Below are positions 6,723 to 12,813 of a stretch of 12,947 nt of DNA, in pieces. A program made the translations under genes and the position numbers. Source of the DNA: Oscillospiraceae bacterium (GTDB lineage Bacteria > Bacillota > Clostridia > Oscillospirales > Ruminococcaceae); NCBI GenBank assembly GCA_020024185.1, contig JAHHUD010000044.1, positions 1 through 12,947 on the forward strand, read 5' to 3'. Position 1 is the stretch's first letter; each line of letters starts with the position of its first letter. The notes beneath the pieces are model-generated. The model saw only the letters and a program-made list of their open reading frames with translations, searched no databases and had not been told where the DNA came from.

Positions 6723-7868
6723 CTATACCAATGTTCTTAAAATTGACAAAAACACTCTTTTTACATCAGCTGCCCCAACCGGAGCAAGTAATTTTGATAC
6801 CGCTGTATTTTCTGTGAGCTGTTCTAGTTTTTCTGTAAAAACATTATCCGGAACTTTGTCAAGATACCATGGCAGATTTTCCAGTGTATATATTACTTCA
6901 ACCGGCATATTTGCAGCCAGCATAGCACCTTCCAAAACTGCAAGAAACTTATCCATTTTTCTTTTTGGACTGTTTCTGTCAACTTTAAAATATACTTGAC
7001 CTGCAATCCTAACAGCAGGATGATATTTTTCTACCTTTTTCCACTGCTCCATAAGATAAAATCCAAAGTGGTCATATATTCTTTTAATTTCTCCATTTTT
7101 AAAGGCAAAAGCCTTGCCTTCAAGCTTTCCAAAAGCTTTGTAGGTATCCAAATACCCAAGCTGCATATTTCTTTTTGCAATTTTGGGTTTAAACTCTAAA
7201 AATGTACCTAAATCATGATAACAACTTACTGATATAACCTTTACATGATTATATTCTTTTGGCAAGTCATGATTAAATCCTATACCGTCAAGGTCGATAG
7301 TAACCATAATTTCTGCACCCATTTTGCAAGCAAGATTTGCCGGCATATTATCATAATAACCACCGTCTATATATTTTTCTCCGTCTATTTCTTTCTTCTG
7401 TAAAAACGGAAAACAAGCGCCTGAGGCAAGCATATAATCCAACACTTTACCTTTTGGAATATCGTCAATAGTAAGCTCCATTGGTTTTTTTGTATTAAGA
7501 TTAACTGTTACAAGTCCATATTTACATTTTGCATTTCTTAAGGCGTCTTCGTCCAAAAGCATTGACATCATTTTTTCTAAAGGCTCAACACTTATTCCGC
7601 CTTCTTTTGCAAATTTGCGTACAAATTTAAGTGTTTCCAAAGAGAAAATTTTTTCAGGAACATCCATGACATCTTTATCACTTATTGAAAGCCACATAGA
7701 TTTTGCTTCTTGTAAACGGTCTGTTGCAAGTAAAGCCGCGTTCATACTTCCCACAGAAGTACCTGTTACAATATCGGCTTTATAGCCCAATTCTTCCAAA
7801 GCCTCCCAAGCTCCGATTTGGTAAGAACCACGAGAACCTCCACCTGCAAGTACTATTGCTTTTATCAT
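6723..7868 (-). CDS. Patatin-like phospholipase family protein
   Basis: 381 residues. The Ser-Asp dyad fold is complete: oxyanion loop GGGSRG (9-14), nucleophile elbow GTSVG with Ser38, and YIDGGYYDNMP with Asp168. Patatin-like proteins are serine lipid acyl hydrolases; bacterial members cleave phospholipids or other acyl esters. No signal peptide or membrane helix is visible, so it is probably cytoplasmic or peripheral. Residues beyond about 200 form a C-terminal extension of unknown function. The start at 7868 is chosen because the protein then begins MIKAIVLAGGG as the family does, with an AGGTG-type site just upstream; a GTG at 7901 lacks one. It ends 58 bases before ptsI with no terminator between, so co-transcription with ptsI is likely. 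Substrate unknown. Confidence 0.88.
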   Translation of the reverse strand: MIKAIVLAGGGSRGSYQIGAWEALEELGYKADIVTGTSVGSMNAALLATDRLQEAKSMWLSISDKDVMDVPEKIFSLETLKFVRKFAKEGGISVEPLEKMMSMLLDEDALRNAKCKYGLVTVNLNTKKPMELTIDDIPKGKVLDYMLASGACFPFLQKKEIDGEKYIDGGYYDNMPANLACKMGAEIMVTIDLDGIGFNHDLPKEYNHVKVISVSCYHDLGTFLEFKPKIAKRNMQLGYLDTYKAFGKLEGKAFAFKNGEIKRIYDHFGFYLMEQWKKVEKYHPAVRIAGQVYFKVDRNSPKRKMDKFLAVLEGAMLAANMPVEVIYTLENLPWYLDKVPDNVFTEKLEQLTENTAVSKLLAPVGAADVKRVFLSILRTLV

Positions 7869-7917
7869 ATAAACACCTGCCTTTTTACCTATTTTATTCA
7901 CGATTTTATATATTTAT

Positions 7918-7926
7918 AATATATCA
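7918..7926 (-). promoter_or_regulatory. Possible extended -10 for the patatin-ptsI unit
   Basis: On the minus strand TGATATATT forms an extended -10 (TGn-TATATT), about 50 bases before the patatin start. The -35 region is poor, so support is weak. Confidence 0.3.
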
Positions 7927-7983
7927 CAAATTTTAATATTTTGATAGCTTTTATTTAGTTAAAAAAATACAATTTTCAAAAAC

Positions 7984-8013
7984 AAAAACTCTGCCTTAAA
8001 AAGCAGAGTTTTT
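7984..8013 (-). terminator. Rho-independent terminator of the DUF2142 gene
   Basis: Arms AAAAACTCTGC (7984-7994) and GCAGAGTTTTT (8003-8013) form an 11-bp stem with an 8-base loop. The minus strand continues T-rich, eight bases past the stop codon. It insulates the DUF2142 gene from the patatin unit. Confidence 0.88.
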
Positions 8014-8020
8014 ATATTTT

Positions 8021-10024
8021 CTATCTTTGTAAAATTACAACAAAAGCATTTAAAACAACATAAATGTCTGTAATTCCAATTATAAAGCATAGTGGGCGAT
8101 ATATATCTTTTGTTATTGTAAATATCTTGTTTTTGCAAGCCAAAAGCAACAATGGCATTGCAGGCATAAGATATTTGCCCTGTATTCCGTATATTGTTTT
8201 ATAGCTTAAAGGTGTCCATGTTATAGCAACATACACAACTAAAGCCAAAACCATCAAAAATACTGCAATAAAACTTATTTTTTCTCTTGTTTTAAGCTGA
8301 TATTTGTCTTCCGGCATACAGCAAGTTGAGATAAATAAAATAGCAAGAATAATAAATATAAATGCATCACTGATATAAATTGAATTATATCCCAACACAC
8401 CACCGGCAATACTTTTTAGATAATATGCTCCGTTTTCAAAAATAGTGTTGAGTATAAGTTGCAAAGAAACTATTGGATTTTGCAACATAAGTCCAATATT
8501 AAAAGTTGCATCTGGGTTGGTCTGCAAAAGTGTTTCTATTGGTGCAGTGTTTGCAAAAGATGTATAAATTATATTAAACACCCATCTGTTTGTTTTATAA
8601 AGAACGAACAAAATCAACGCCATAACTGCAACTGCTATAACCACAACATTTACTTTTTTTACCGGTTTTGACTTAATCTTTAAATTAAAGTCAAATTTGC
8701 TTTTTCCCAAAAGTAAAATAAGCAAACACATAACACTGTATATAAATTTACTTGGTGCAAGCAAAACACATATTGCCAAAAGCAATACAAGTTGTTTTAT
8801 TGTGTATTTTTCTTCTTGATTTATAAGCTTTAAAAGGTATGCAACAAATAAAAATCCCAAAGATATAACAAATGTATCACGAGAAAAGCTGTTTGCTATA
8901 TGCAGTGTTATTGGCAAAAAGCTGAGAACCATAAAGCACTCTTTGCCAACAGGTGTTATTTTTATTGACATATAAACACACAATGCAAAAAACAAAAGAT
9001 TTAGTAATCTGCCTAAATACATAAGGGGAACATATCCTAAATTAAGCATACGCCCAATATTTATTGCCAATGCTCCAATTGTATAAACACCATTAAAATC
9101 ATAAACAACCCAGTTTTCACTGCTTGGAACAATAGTATTATTTTTACTTAATTTGAAAAAATTATTGTGTATATATTCGTATGAAAATACTGATGTATAT
9201 TTATCTTCAAAGATATTGCTATAATCTTCACCACGTTTATATATTGTTTCATTTGCAAGGTCAAGCTCACTATAACCTTCCATTTTATTGGCAAGCTTAT
9301 ATGCACTGTTAATATGTGCTTCTTCATCAGGTGATGAATATGGAGGCAAAATAATTGTCATCAATAAGCTTACGCATAAAAGGCTGATAAAAAATACTGT
9401 TTCTTTTTTAAGTTTTAAAATAAAACATACTGTGTATATAATTACTGCTGAAAATACAACTAAAATCCATAAAATATTAAAGAAAGAATATATTGTTTTT
9501 GAATTTGCTATATAGCTGATTATTCCAAATGCTATTGAATTGTTTTCTTCACTTTGCCATATTCTCATAAATGCGTTTGGGTTTTCAAACTCTGGAGTTA
9601 TTTTTAATAAATAATCTTTTTTATCATTACACAAATATGGAGTATCAAAATGTATTGCTGTATATGCGTCATTGAGCATCGTTTCTGTATTCGCTTGTGT
9701 TGAGGATAAAACCTGTCCTGTTGATTGGTCTACAAGTTCAACCAATGCACTGCCTTTTTGTGGCTGTCCTGCATTGTGAAAACGAATCTTTACACCATAT
9801 ATATCCCCACTTGCCGAAAATTTTTGAATAACAGTTTCTTTGTGAGAAAGCTCCATAGATGGCTTATCATATATATCATTCACAAAATATCCGCCAGTCT
9901 TGCTTGTTGCCGGATTAACAAATGTATTTTTTATAAACATCATTGTTACAGATAGCACAAATATCATTATAGCTATAAACGCTGTATGCTTTGCTATTTT
10001 ATAAACTGATTTTTTATCCTTCAT
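8021..10024 (-). CDS. DUF2142 polytopic membrane protein, probable GT-C-type envelope glycosyltransferase relative
   Basis: 667 residues. After a basic N-terminus, TM1 spans about 14-30. Residues 35-178 form a soluble, strand-rich domain, presumably outside the membrane. About ten or more further helices follow (for example 182-204, 208-227, 334-352, 384-400, 410-440, 457-476, 552-569, 583-602, 643-664). Two family signatures are present: PPYSSPDEEAH (227-237), an acidic loop right after a helix as in GT-C glycosyltransferases, and GIQGKYLMPAMP (613-624). DUF2142 proteins are membrane proteins often found near cell-surface polysaccharide or teichoic acid genes; the reaction is not established, and a glycosyl transfer role is inference. 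Start 10024 follows AAGGAAG (10030-10036); an upstream ATG at 10090 lies before the predicted transcription start. It is a single-gene unit. Confidence 0.88.
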   Translation of the reverse strand: MKDKKSVYKIAKHTAFIAIMIFVLSVTMMFIKNTFVNPATSKTGGYFVNDIYDKPSMELSHKETVIQKFSASGDIYGVKIRFHNAGQPQKGSALVELVDQSTGQVLSSTQANTETMLNDAYTAIHFDTPYLCNDKKDYLLKITPEFENPNAFMRIWQSEENNSIAFGIISYIANSKTIYSFFNILWILVVFSAVIIYTVCFILKLKKETVFFISLLCVSLLMTIILPPYSSPDEEAHINSAYKLANKMEGYSELDLANETIYKRGEDYSNIFEDKYTSVFSYEYIHNNFFKLSKNNTIVPSSENWVVYDFNGVYTIGALAINIGRMLNLGYVPLMYLGRLLNLLFFALCVYMSIKITPVGKECFMVLSFLPITLHIANSFSRDTFVISLGFLFVAYLLKLINQEEKYTIKQLVLLLAICVLLAPSKFIYSVMCLLILLLGKSKFDFNLKIKSKPVKKVNVVVIAVAVMALILFVLYKTNRWVFNIIYTSFANTAPIETLLQTNPDATFNIGLMLQNPIVSLQLILNTIFENGAYYLKSIAGGVLGYNSIYISDAFIFIILAILFISTCCMPEDKYQLKTREKISFIAVFLMVLALVVYVAITWTPLSYKTIYGIQGKYLMPAMPLLLLACKNKIFTITKDIYRPLCFIIGITDIYVVLNAFVVILQR

Positions 10025-10080
10025 AAAATCTTCCTTTTTATGTAAATTAAAGTAATTTAATATTAAAATATTCTTTTTAC

Positions 10081-10109
10081 ATATTACCATAGATAACCAG
10101 CTATTTCAA
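10081..10109 (-). promoter_or_regulatory. Promoter of the DUF2142 gene
   Basis: Minus strand TTGAAA (10104-10109), a 17-base spacer, then TAATAT (10081-10086) preceded by TGG as an extended -10. The implied start of transcription, about 10074, gives a 50-base leader and rules out the ATG at 10090. Confidence 0.65.
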
Positions 10110-10130
10110 ATACAATAGTTGTAAAAATCC

Positions 10131-10160
10131 TTGATTATATGTATTATTGTGTGCTAACAT
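10131..10160 (+). promoter_or_regulatory. Possible promoter of the glutaredoxin-asparaginase pair
   Basis: TTGATT (10131-10136), an 18-base spacer, and TAACAT (10155-10160) preceded by TGC, an extended -10. It is back to back with the DUF2142 promoter in the divergent gap. The hexamers are imperfect. Confidence 0.4.
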
Positions 10161-10197
10161 ATAGTTTGAAATTATATCGTATATGTAGAGGCTTTAA

Positions 10198-10464
10198 ATG
10201 AAAAAAATAACTTATTTTTATTTTAAAAACTGTTCTTACTGCAAAAAAGCAGATAAATTTATTGAAGAGCTTTTGCAGGAAAATCCAGATTTTAAAAATA
10301 TTGAAATCACAAAAATTGAAGAACGTGAAAACCCGGATATTGTGGCAAATTATGACTATTATTATGTACCTTGTTTTTATTTTAACGACACAGAAAAAGT
10401 TTTGGAAGGGGATTTGTCAAAATCTGATATTGAAAATATGCTAATAAGAGCCTTGTCTGAGTAG
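10198..10464 (+). CDS. Glutaredoxin/thioredoxin-like small thiol protein
   Basis: 88 residues, the size of a small glutaredoxin. It begins with a beta strand, KKITYFYF, directly followed by a redox CxxC, Cys12-Ser-Tyr-Cys15, and has the expected cis-proline loop at Tyr-Val-Pro58. These are the thioredoxin-fold features needed for dithiol-disulfide exchange in the cytoplasm. The CSYC pair differs from both CGPC thioredoxin and CPYC glutaredoxin, so its reductant and partner are unknown. An extra Cys59 sits right after the cis-Pro. GAGG at 10188-10191 precedes the ATG by six bases. The asparaginase gene starts 47 bases after its stop with no terminator between, so the two are probably one operon; no functional link is evident. 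Confidence 0.82.
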   Translation: MKKITYFYFKNCSYCKKADKFIEELLQENPDFKNIEITKIEERENPDIVANYDYYYVPCFYFNDTEKVLEGDLSKSDIENMLIRALSE

Positions 10465-10511
10465 CATATTGTTGTTAAAATATATAAACTATTATAAACA
10501 GAGGATATATT

Positions 10512-11372
10512 ATGGTTCGTACTTTGATGATTACAACTGGTGGAACTATAAGCTGTATTTCAACTGAAAACGGGCTTAGACCAGACCTTAAAGGCAAGGA
10601 TTTGCTTAATTATACTGACTATTCTTGCGATGTTCTTGATTTTAAACTTATTGATTCCAGCATTATGACAGACCCTGAAAGACAGGAAATTGCAAAAGTT
10701 ATCTGGGAAAACAGAAATAACTATGACAGCTTTGTTATTACCCATGGTACAGACAGCATGGCATACACCGCTGCTTATTTGGCTTGTGCTTTGCAACACT
10801 TTGACAAAACAGTTGTACTGACAGGCAGTCAGCTTCCAATAGTTTTTGAAAATACAGACGCAGTGGATAATCTTAATCTTGCTCTTAAAACTGCTCTTAC
10901 CGGTGGATATTATGGTATTTGTATTGCAATTGGTGGAAGATTATTGCCAGCTGAAAGTGTTACTAAATTTGAAACTGAAGGCTTTGCTGCTTTTGACAAT
11001 ATAAACAAAAACTATCTCACATCACCTATCGAAAAACCTTTTGAAACTGCACATTATCTTGAACCAAAAACAAATATGGTCGGTGTTATCTACATTACTC
11101 CAAATTTAAGCCGTGACATTATATTATCTTATGTAACAATGGACGCAGTTTTGGTTTTGCTTTTGGGGGCAGGAGGTATGCCTCAAATTTGCGAAAACGC
11201 ACTTGAACGCTTGCAAGCTGCAGGAGTTAAAGTTTATATTAAAAGTCAATGTATGTATGGAAAAATTGAAGATATTTATGCTGCACATTCCGGGGTAAAA
11301 AAATTTATACCTATAAAGAATGAAAGCGTGGAATATGCTATCTATAAAATAATGTTTGATTTAACAAAATAA
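10512..11372 (+). CDS. Asparaginase, cytoplasmic type-I-like, short form
   Basis: 286 residues against about 320-340 for typical bacterial asparaginases. It would hydrolyse L-asparagine to aspartate and ammonia. The two active-site threonine motifs are intact: TTGGTIS with Thr12 as nucleophile, and THGTDS (77-82) with Thr80-Asp81. TGSQLPI (104-110) and Lys152 in VTKFETEGFAAF also match the family. No signal peptide is seen, so it is cytoplasmic like AnsA. The shortfall is spread through the protein, mainly loops and the second domain (LLGAGGMP at about 217-224), rather than a clear truncation; it ends at a normal stop followed by a terminator. AGAGGA upstream supports the start. Related enzymes can act on glutamine or on the Asn of Glu/Asp-tRNA (GatD), but GatD is longer and partners GatE, not seen here. 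Confidence 0.88.
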   Translation: MVRTLMITTGGTISCISTENGLRPDLKGKDLLNYTDYSCDVLDFKLIDSSIMTDPERQEIAKVIWENRNNYDSFVITHGTDSMAYTAAYLACALQHFDKTVVLTGSQLPIVFENTDAVDNLNLALKTALTGGYYGICIAIGGRLLPAESVTKFETEGFAAFDNINKNYLTSPIEKPFETAHYLEPKTNMVGVIYITPNLSRDIILSYVTMDAVLVLLLGAGGMPQICENALERLQAAGVKVYIKSQCMYGKIEDIYAAHSGVKKFIPIKNESVEYAIYKIMFDLTK

Positions 11373-11375
11373 TTT

Positions 11376-11402
11376 AAAAAGGACGGCTCAGCCGTCTTTT
11401 TT
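11376..11402 (+). terminator. Rho-independent terminator after the asparaginase gene
   Basis: A GC-rich core GACGGC/GCCGTC extended by A-T pairs (11376-11387 with 11391-11402), a 3-base loop and a T-run, starting four bases after the stop codon. Confidence 0.92.
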
Positions 11403-11417
11403 TATAGAATTTTGCAT

Positions 11418-11446
11418 TTAATTTTATATAGTTTTTTCTTTATAAT
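11418..11446 (+). promoter_or_regulatory. Possible orphan promoter inside the convergent gap
   Basis: A perfect TATAAT (11441-11446) sits 17 bases after a poor -35 (TTAATT, 11418-11423). A transcript from here would begin just before the decamer cluster and its hairpins and contains no ORF with a ribosome binding site. Weak evidence only. Confidence 0.25.
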
Positions 11447-11449
11447 CAA

Positions 11450-11687
11450 GTTTTCCACATTTCCCCAAGACTAATGTTGAAAACACTGTCAATAATTATA
11501 GTTTTCAACATAGTTTTAAACGTATGTTGAAAAGTGCTGTTGAAAGCACAAAATATTGTATTTTTTCTTCAATAAATACTAAATATACACCAAAAATAAG
11601 AATAAATCTCTTTTTCTACAATTGTTTTTTGAAGAAAAGAGATTTATAATTGTTGAAAACTTTAAAATTTTGTTGAAAACTTTAAAA
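11450..11687. repeat. Cluster of seven GTTTTC(A/C)ACA-type decamers
   Basis: Copies, plus-strand reading: GTTTTCCACA 11450-11459; TGTTGAAAAC 11475-11484; GTTTTCAACA 11501-11510; TGTTGAAAAG 11525-11534; TGTTGAAAGC 11538-11547; TGTTGAAAAC 11651-11660 and 11671-11680. They lie between two convergent genes, so they are not ordinary promoter operators. The copies at 11475, 11501 and 11525 are arranged so that the middle one can pair with either neighbour. The first copy contains TTTTCCACA, which fits the relaxed DnaA-box consensus TTWTNCACA; the others miss it by one base. Confidence 0.7.
11602..11647 (-). terminator. Probable terminator of the MTA/SAH nucleosidase gene
   Basis: The arms ATAAATCTCTTTT (11602-11614) and AAAAGAGATTTAT (11635-11647) match over 13 bp around a 20-base loop. 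The minus strand continues TTCTTATTTTTG. It lies 42 bases beyond the nucleosidase stop. The large loop and modest T-run make it less than certain. Confidence 0.45.
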
Positions 11688-11688
11688 C

Positions 11689-12375
11689 TTATATATATTC
11701 TATTGTTTTTTCGCAAATTGTGGCAGCCTTATCGCAGTATTCACTTATATCAAAATTTTTAATAACAAGATGTTCAAGTGCTGCCTCATCTGCATTATCA
11801 CTCATTGCACGGATAATTATAAATGGTATATCATTCTTGCAGGCAATATGTGCGATTGCCGCGCCTTCCATTTCAACACAATCCGGATTGCAGAATTCTT
11901 TTATTTTTGCTTTAATTTCTTTTTCGCATATAAAAAGGTCACCTGTGGCAATTTTGCCAACCAATGAGTTTACCTGCACTTGTTCACAAGCTTTCTGTGC
12001 TGCTTTTATCAAATTTTCATCTCCAGTATAGCTTTCAAGATATGGATAAGCTTGTTTAATCATGCTGAGCTGTGCATCATGATATGTAACCTCTTTTGAC
12101 AAAACAACATCTCCAACACCAATTTTTGTTGACATATTGCCTGCAATACCTGAGTTGATGATAGCTTGTATCCCATATTTTGTAATAAGAAGCTGTGTTG
12201 CGGCGCCGGCATTAACTTTACCCATGCCACTTTGACAAACAATAACTTTCTTTTCGTGAAGAGTGCCGATATAAACTTCAAGCCCTGCAACTTTTTCTGT
12301 TGTAACATTTGAAAGCTTGTTTTTTAAAAGTATAACTTCTTCTGGCATTGCCCCAATTACACCTATTGTATTCAT
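11689..12375 (-). CDS. mtnN: 5'-methylthioadenosine/S-adenosylhomocysteine nucleosidase
   Basis: 228 residues, the usual length. It cleaves the N-glycosidic bond of methylthioadenosine, S-adenosylhomocysteine and 5'-deoxyadenosine, releasing adenine; this clears inhibitors made by polyamine synthesis, methylation and radical-SAM enzymes and feeds methionine salvage or LuxS. Visible active-site features are Glu12 in GAMPEEV (8-14), the purine-binding GIAGN region (76-80), the YHD segment (98-100), VEMEGAAIAH with Glu170, and RAMSDNAD (189-196) with Asp193, the general acid. The start follows AGGAG (12384-12388) by eight bases. It stands alone, convergent to the asparaginase and divergent from the tRNA genes; no luxS or metK is in view. 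I could not identify a convincing promoter in the 230-base gap upstream. Confidence 0.96.
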   Translation of the reverse strand: MNTIGVIGAMPEEVILLKNKLSNVTTEKVAGLEVYIGTLHEKKVIVCQSGMGKVNAGAATQLLITKYGIQAIINSGIAGNMSTKIGVGDVVLSKEVTYHDAQLSMIKQAYPYLESYTGDENLIKAAQKACEQVQVNSLVGKIATGDLFICEKEIKAKIKEFCNPDCVEMEGAAIAHIACKNDIPFIIIRAMSDNADEAALEHLVIKNFDISEYCDKAATICEKTIEYI

Positions 12376-12419
12376 AAAATAAACTCCTGTAATTTTTTTA
12401 AATTTTTTTCAAAAAACAC

Positions 12420-12447
12420 TTGATTTTTTGAAAATTTATGGTATATT
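12420..12447 (+). promoter_or_regulatory. Possible upstream promoter (P1) of the tRNA operon
   Basis: TTGATT (12420-12425), a 16-base spacer and TATATT (12442-12447) preceded by TGG. The TGGTATATTA stretch matches that of the main tRNA promoter, suggesting a tandem or duplicated promoter. Its transcript would carry about 150 bases of leader before tRNA-Thr. Confidence 0.45.
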
Positions 12448-12458
12448 ATTATTACTGC

Positions 12459-12513
12459 TGTAACGCAGATATAAATTAACTGTAACATTTTAATTGTAAC
12501 ATATATGTTTACA
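12459..12513. repeat. TGTAAC repeats between the two tRNA promoters
   Basis: TGTAAC occurs at 12459-12464, 12481-12486 and 12495-12500. The last forms an imperfect inverted repeat with GTTTACA (12507-12513) across ATATAT. It could be a regulator-binding cluster serving the divergent mtnN gene or the tRNA operon; no known factor is recognised. Confidence 0.4.
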
Positions 12514-12552
12514 GAGTATCAACAAATTTTTTAAAAAAGTTTAAAAAAAGTG

Positions 12553-12581
12553 TTGACAAACCAAAAAATGTGTGGTATATT
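12553..12581 (+). promoter_or_regulatory. Main promoter of the tRNA-Thr/tRNA-Tyr operon
   Basis: A perfect TTGACA (12553-12558), a 17-base spacer, and TATATT (12576-12581) preceded by TGG. Transcription would start about 17 bases before tRNA-Thr. This is the best promoter in the window, as expected for stable RNA. Confidence 0.92.
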
Positions 12582-12605
12582 AATTAAGCGTTAAGCGATA
12601 CATAA

Positions 12606-12681
12606 GCTGGTGTAGCTCAGTCGGTAGAGCAGCTGATTTGTAATCAGCAGGTCGGGGGTTCAAGTCCGTCCACCAGCTCCA
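12606..12681 (+). tRNA. tRNA-Thr (anticodon UGU)
   Basis: 76 bases with encoded CCA. The 7-bp acceptor GCTGGTG/CACCAGC, 4-bp D-stem GCTC/GAGC, and 5-bp anticodon stem GCTGA/TCAGC with loop TTTGTAA are intact; the anticodon TGT is at 12639-12641 and reads ACN codons, chiefly ACA. The variable loop is AGGTC and the T-loop TTCAAGT. In this fold the T-stem GGGGG/CCGTC has a G-G opposition at its middle pair and one G-U. Confidence 0.97.
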
Positions 12682-12685
12682 ATAT

Positions 12686-12770
12686 GGGAGTGTTCCCGAG
12701 TGGCCAAAGGGGGCAGACTGTAAATCTGTTGTCAGTGACTTCGATGGTTCGAATCCATCCGCTCCCACCA
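12686..12770 (+). tRNA. tRNA-Tyr (anticodon GUA)
   Basis: 85 bases with encoded CCA and a long (type II) variable arm, as bacterial tRNA-Tyr has. Acceptor GGGAGTG/CGCTCCC (one G-U), anticodon stem GCAGA/TCTGT, loop CTGTAAA with GTA at 12720-12722, T-arm GATGG/CCATC with loop TTCGAAT. It starts four bases after tRNA-Thr, so the two are processed from one transcript. Confidence 0.97.
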
Positions 12771-12786
12771 TTTATTTAACAGATAG

Positions 12787-12813
12787 ACACTAACTTCTAG
12801 TTAGTGTTTTTTT
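12787..12813 (+). terminator. Terminator of the tRNA operon
   Basis: A 9-bp stem ACACTAACT/AGTTAGTGT (12787-12795 and 12799-12807) with a 3-base loop and a run of seven T. Its right arm is also the left end of the direct repeat that follows. Confidence 0.9.

Noticed and set aside
10025..10090. 22-residue N-terminal extension of the DUF2142 protein
   Set aside because: The upstream ATG lies before the predicted transcription start and lacks a ribosome binding site, whereas the ATG at 10024 has one.
11450..11687. Possible CRISPR array
   Set aside because: The repeated units are only about 10-17 bases, irregularly spaced and in both orientations; no cas genes are present.
12580..12771. 63-codon ORF on the minus strand covering both tRNA genes
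   Set aside because: It is the antisense of the tRNA-Tyr and tRNA-Thr genes. Reading frames of this kind across tRNA genes are often mis-annotated as hypothetical proteins; there is no ribosome binding site.
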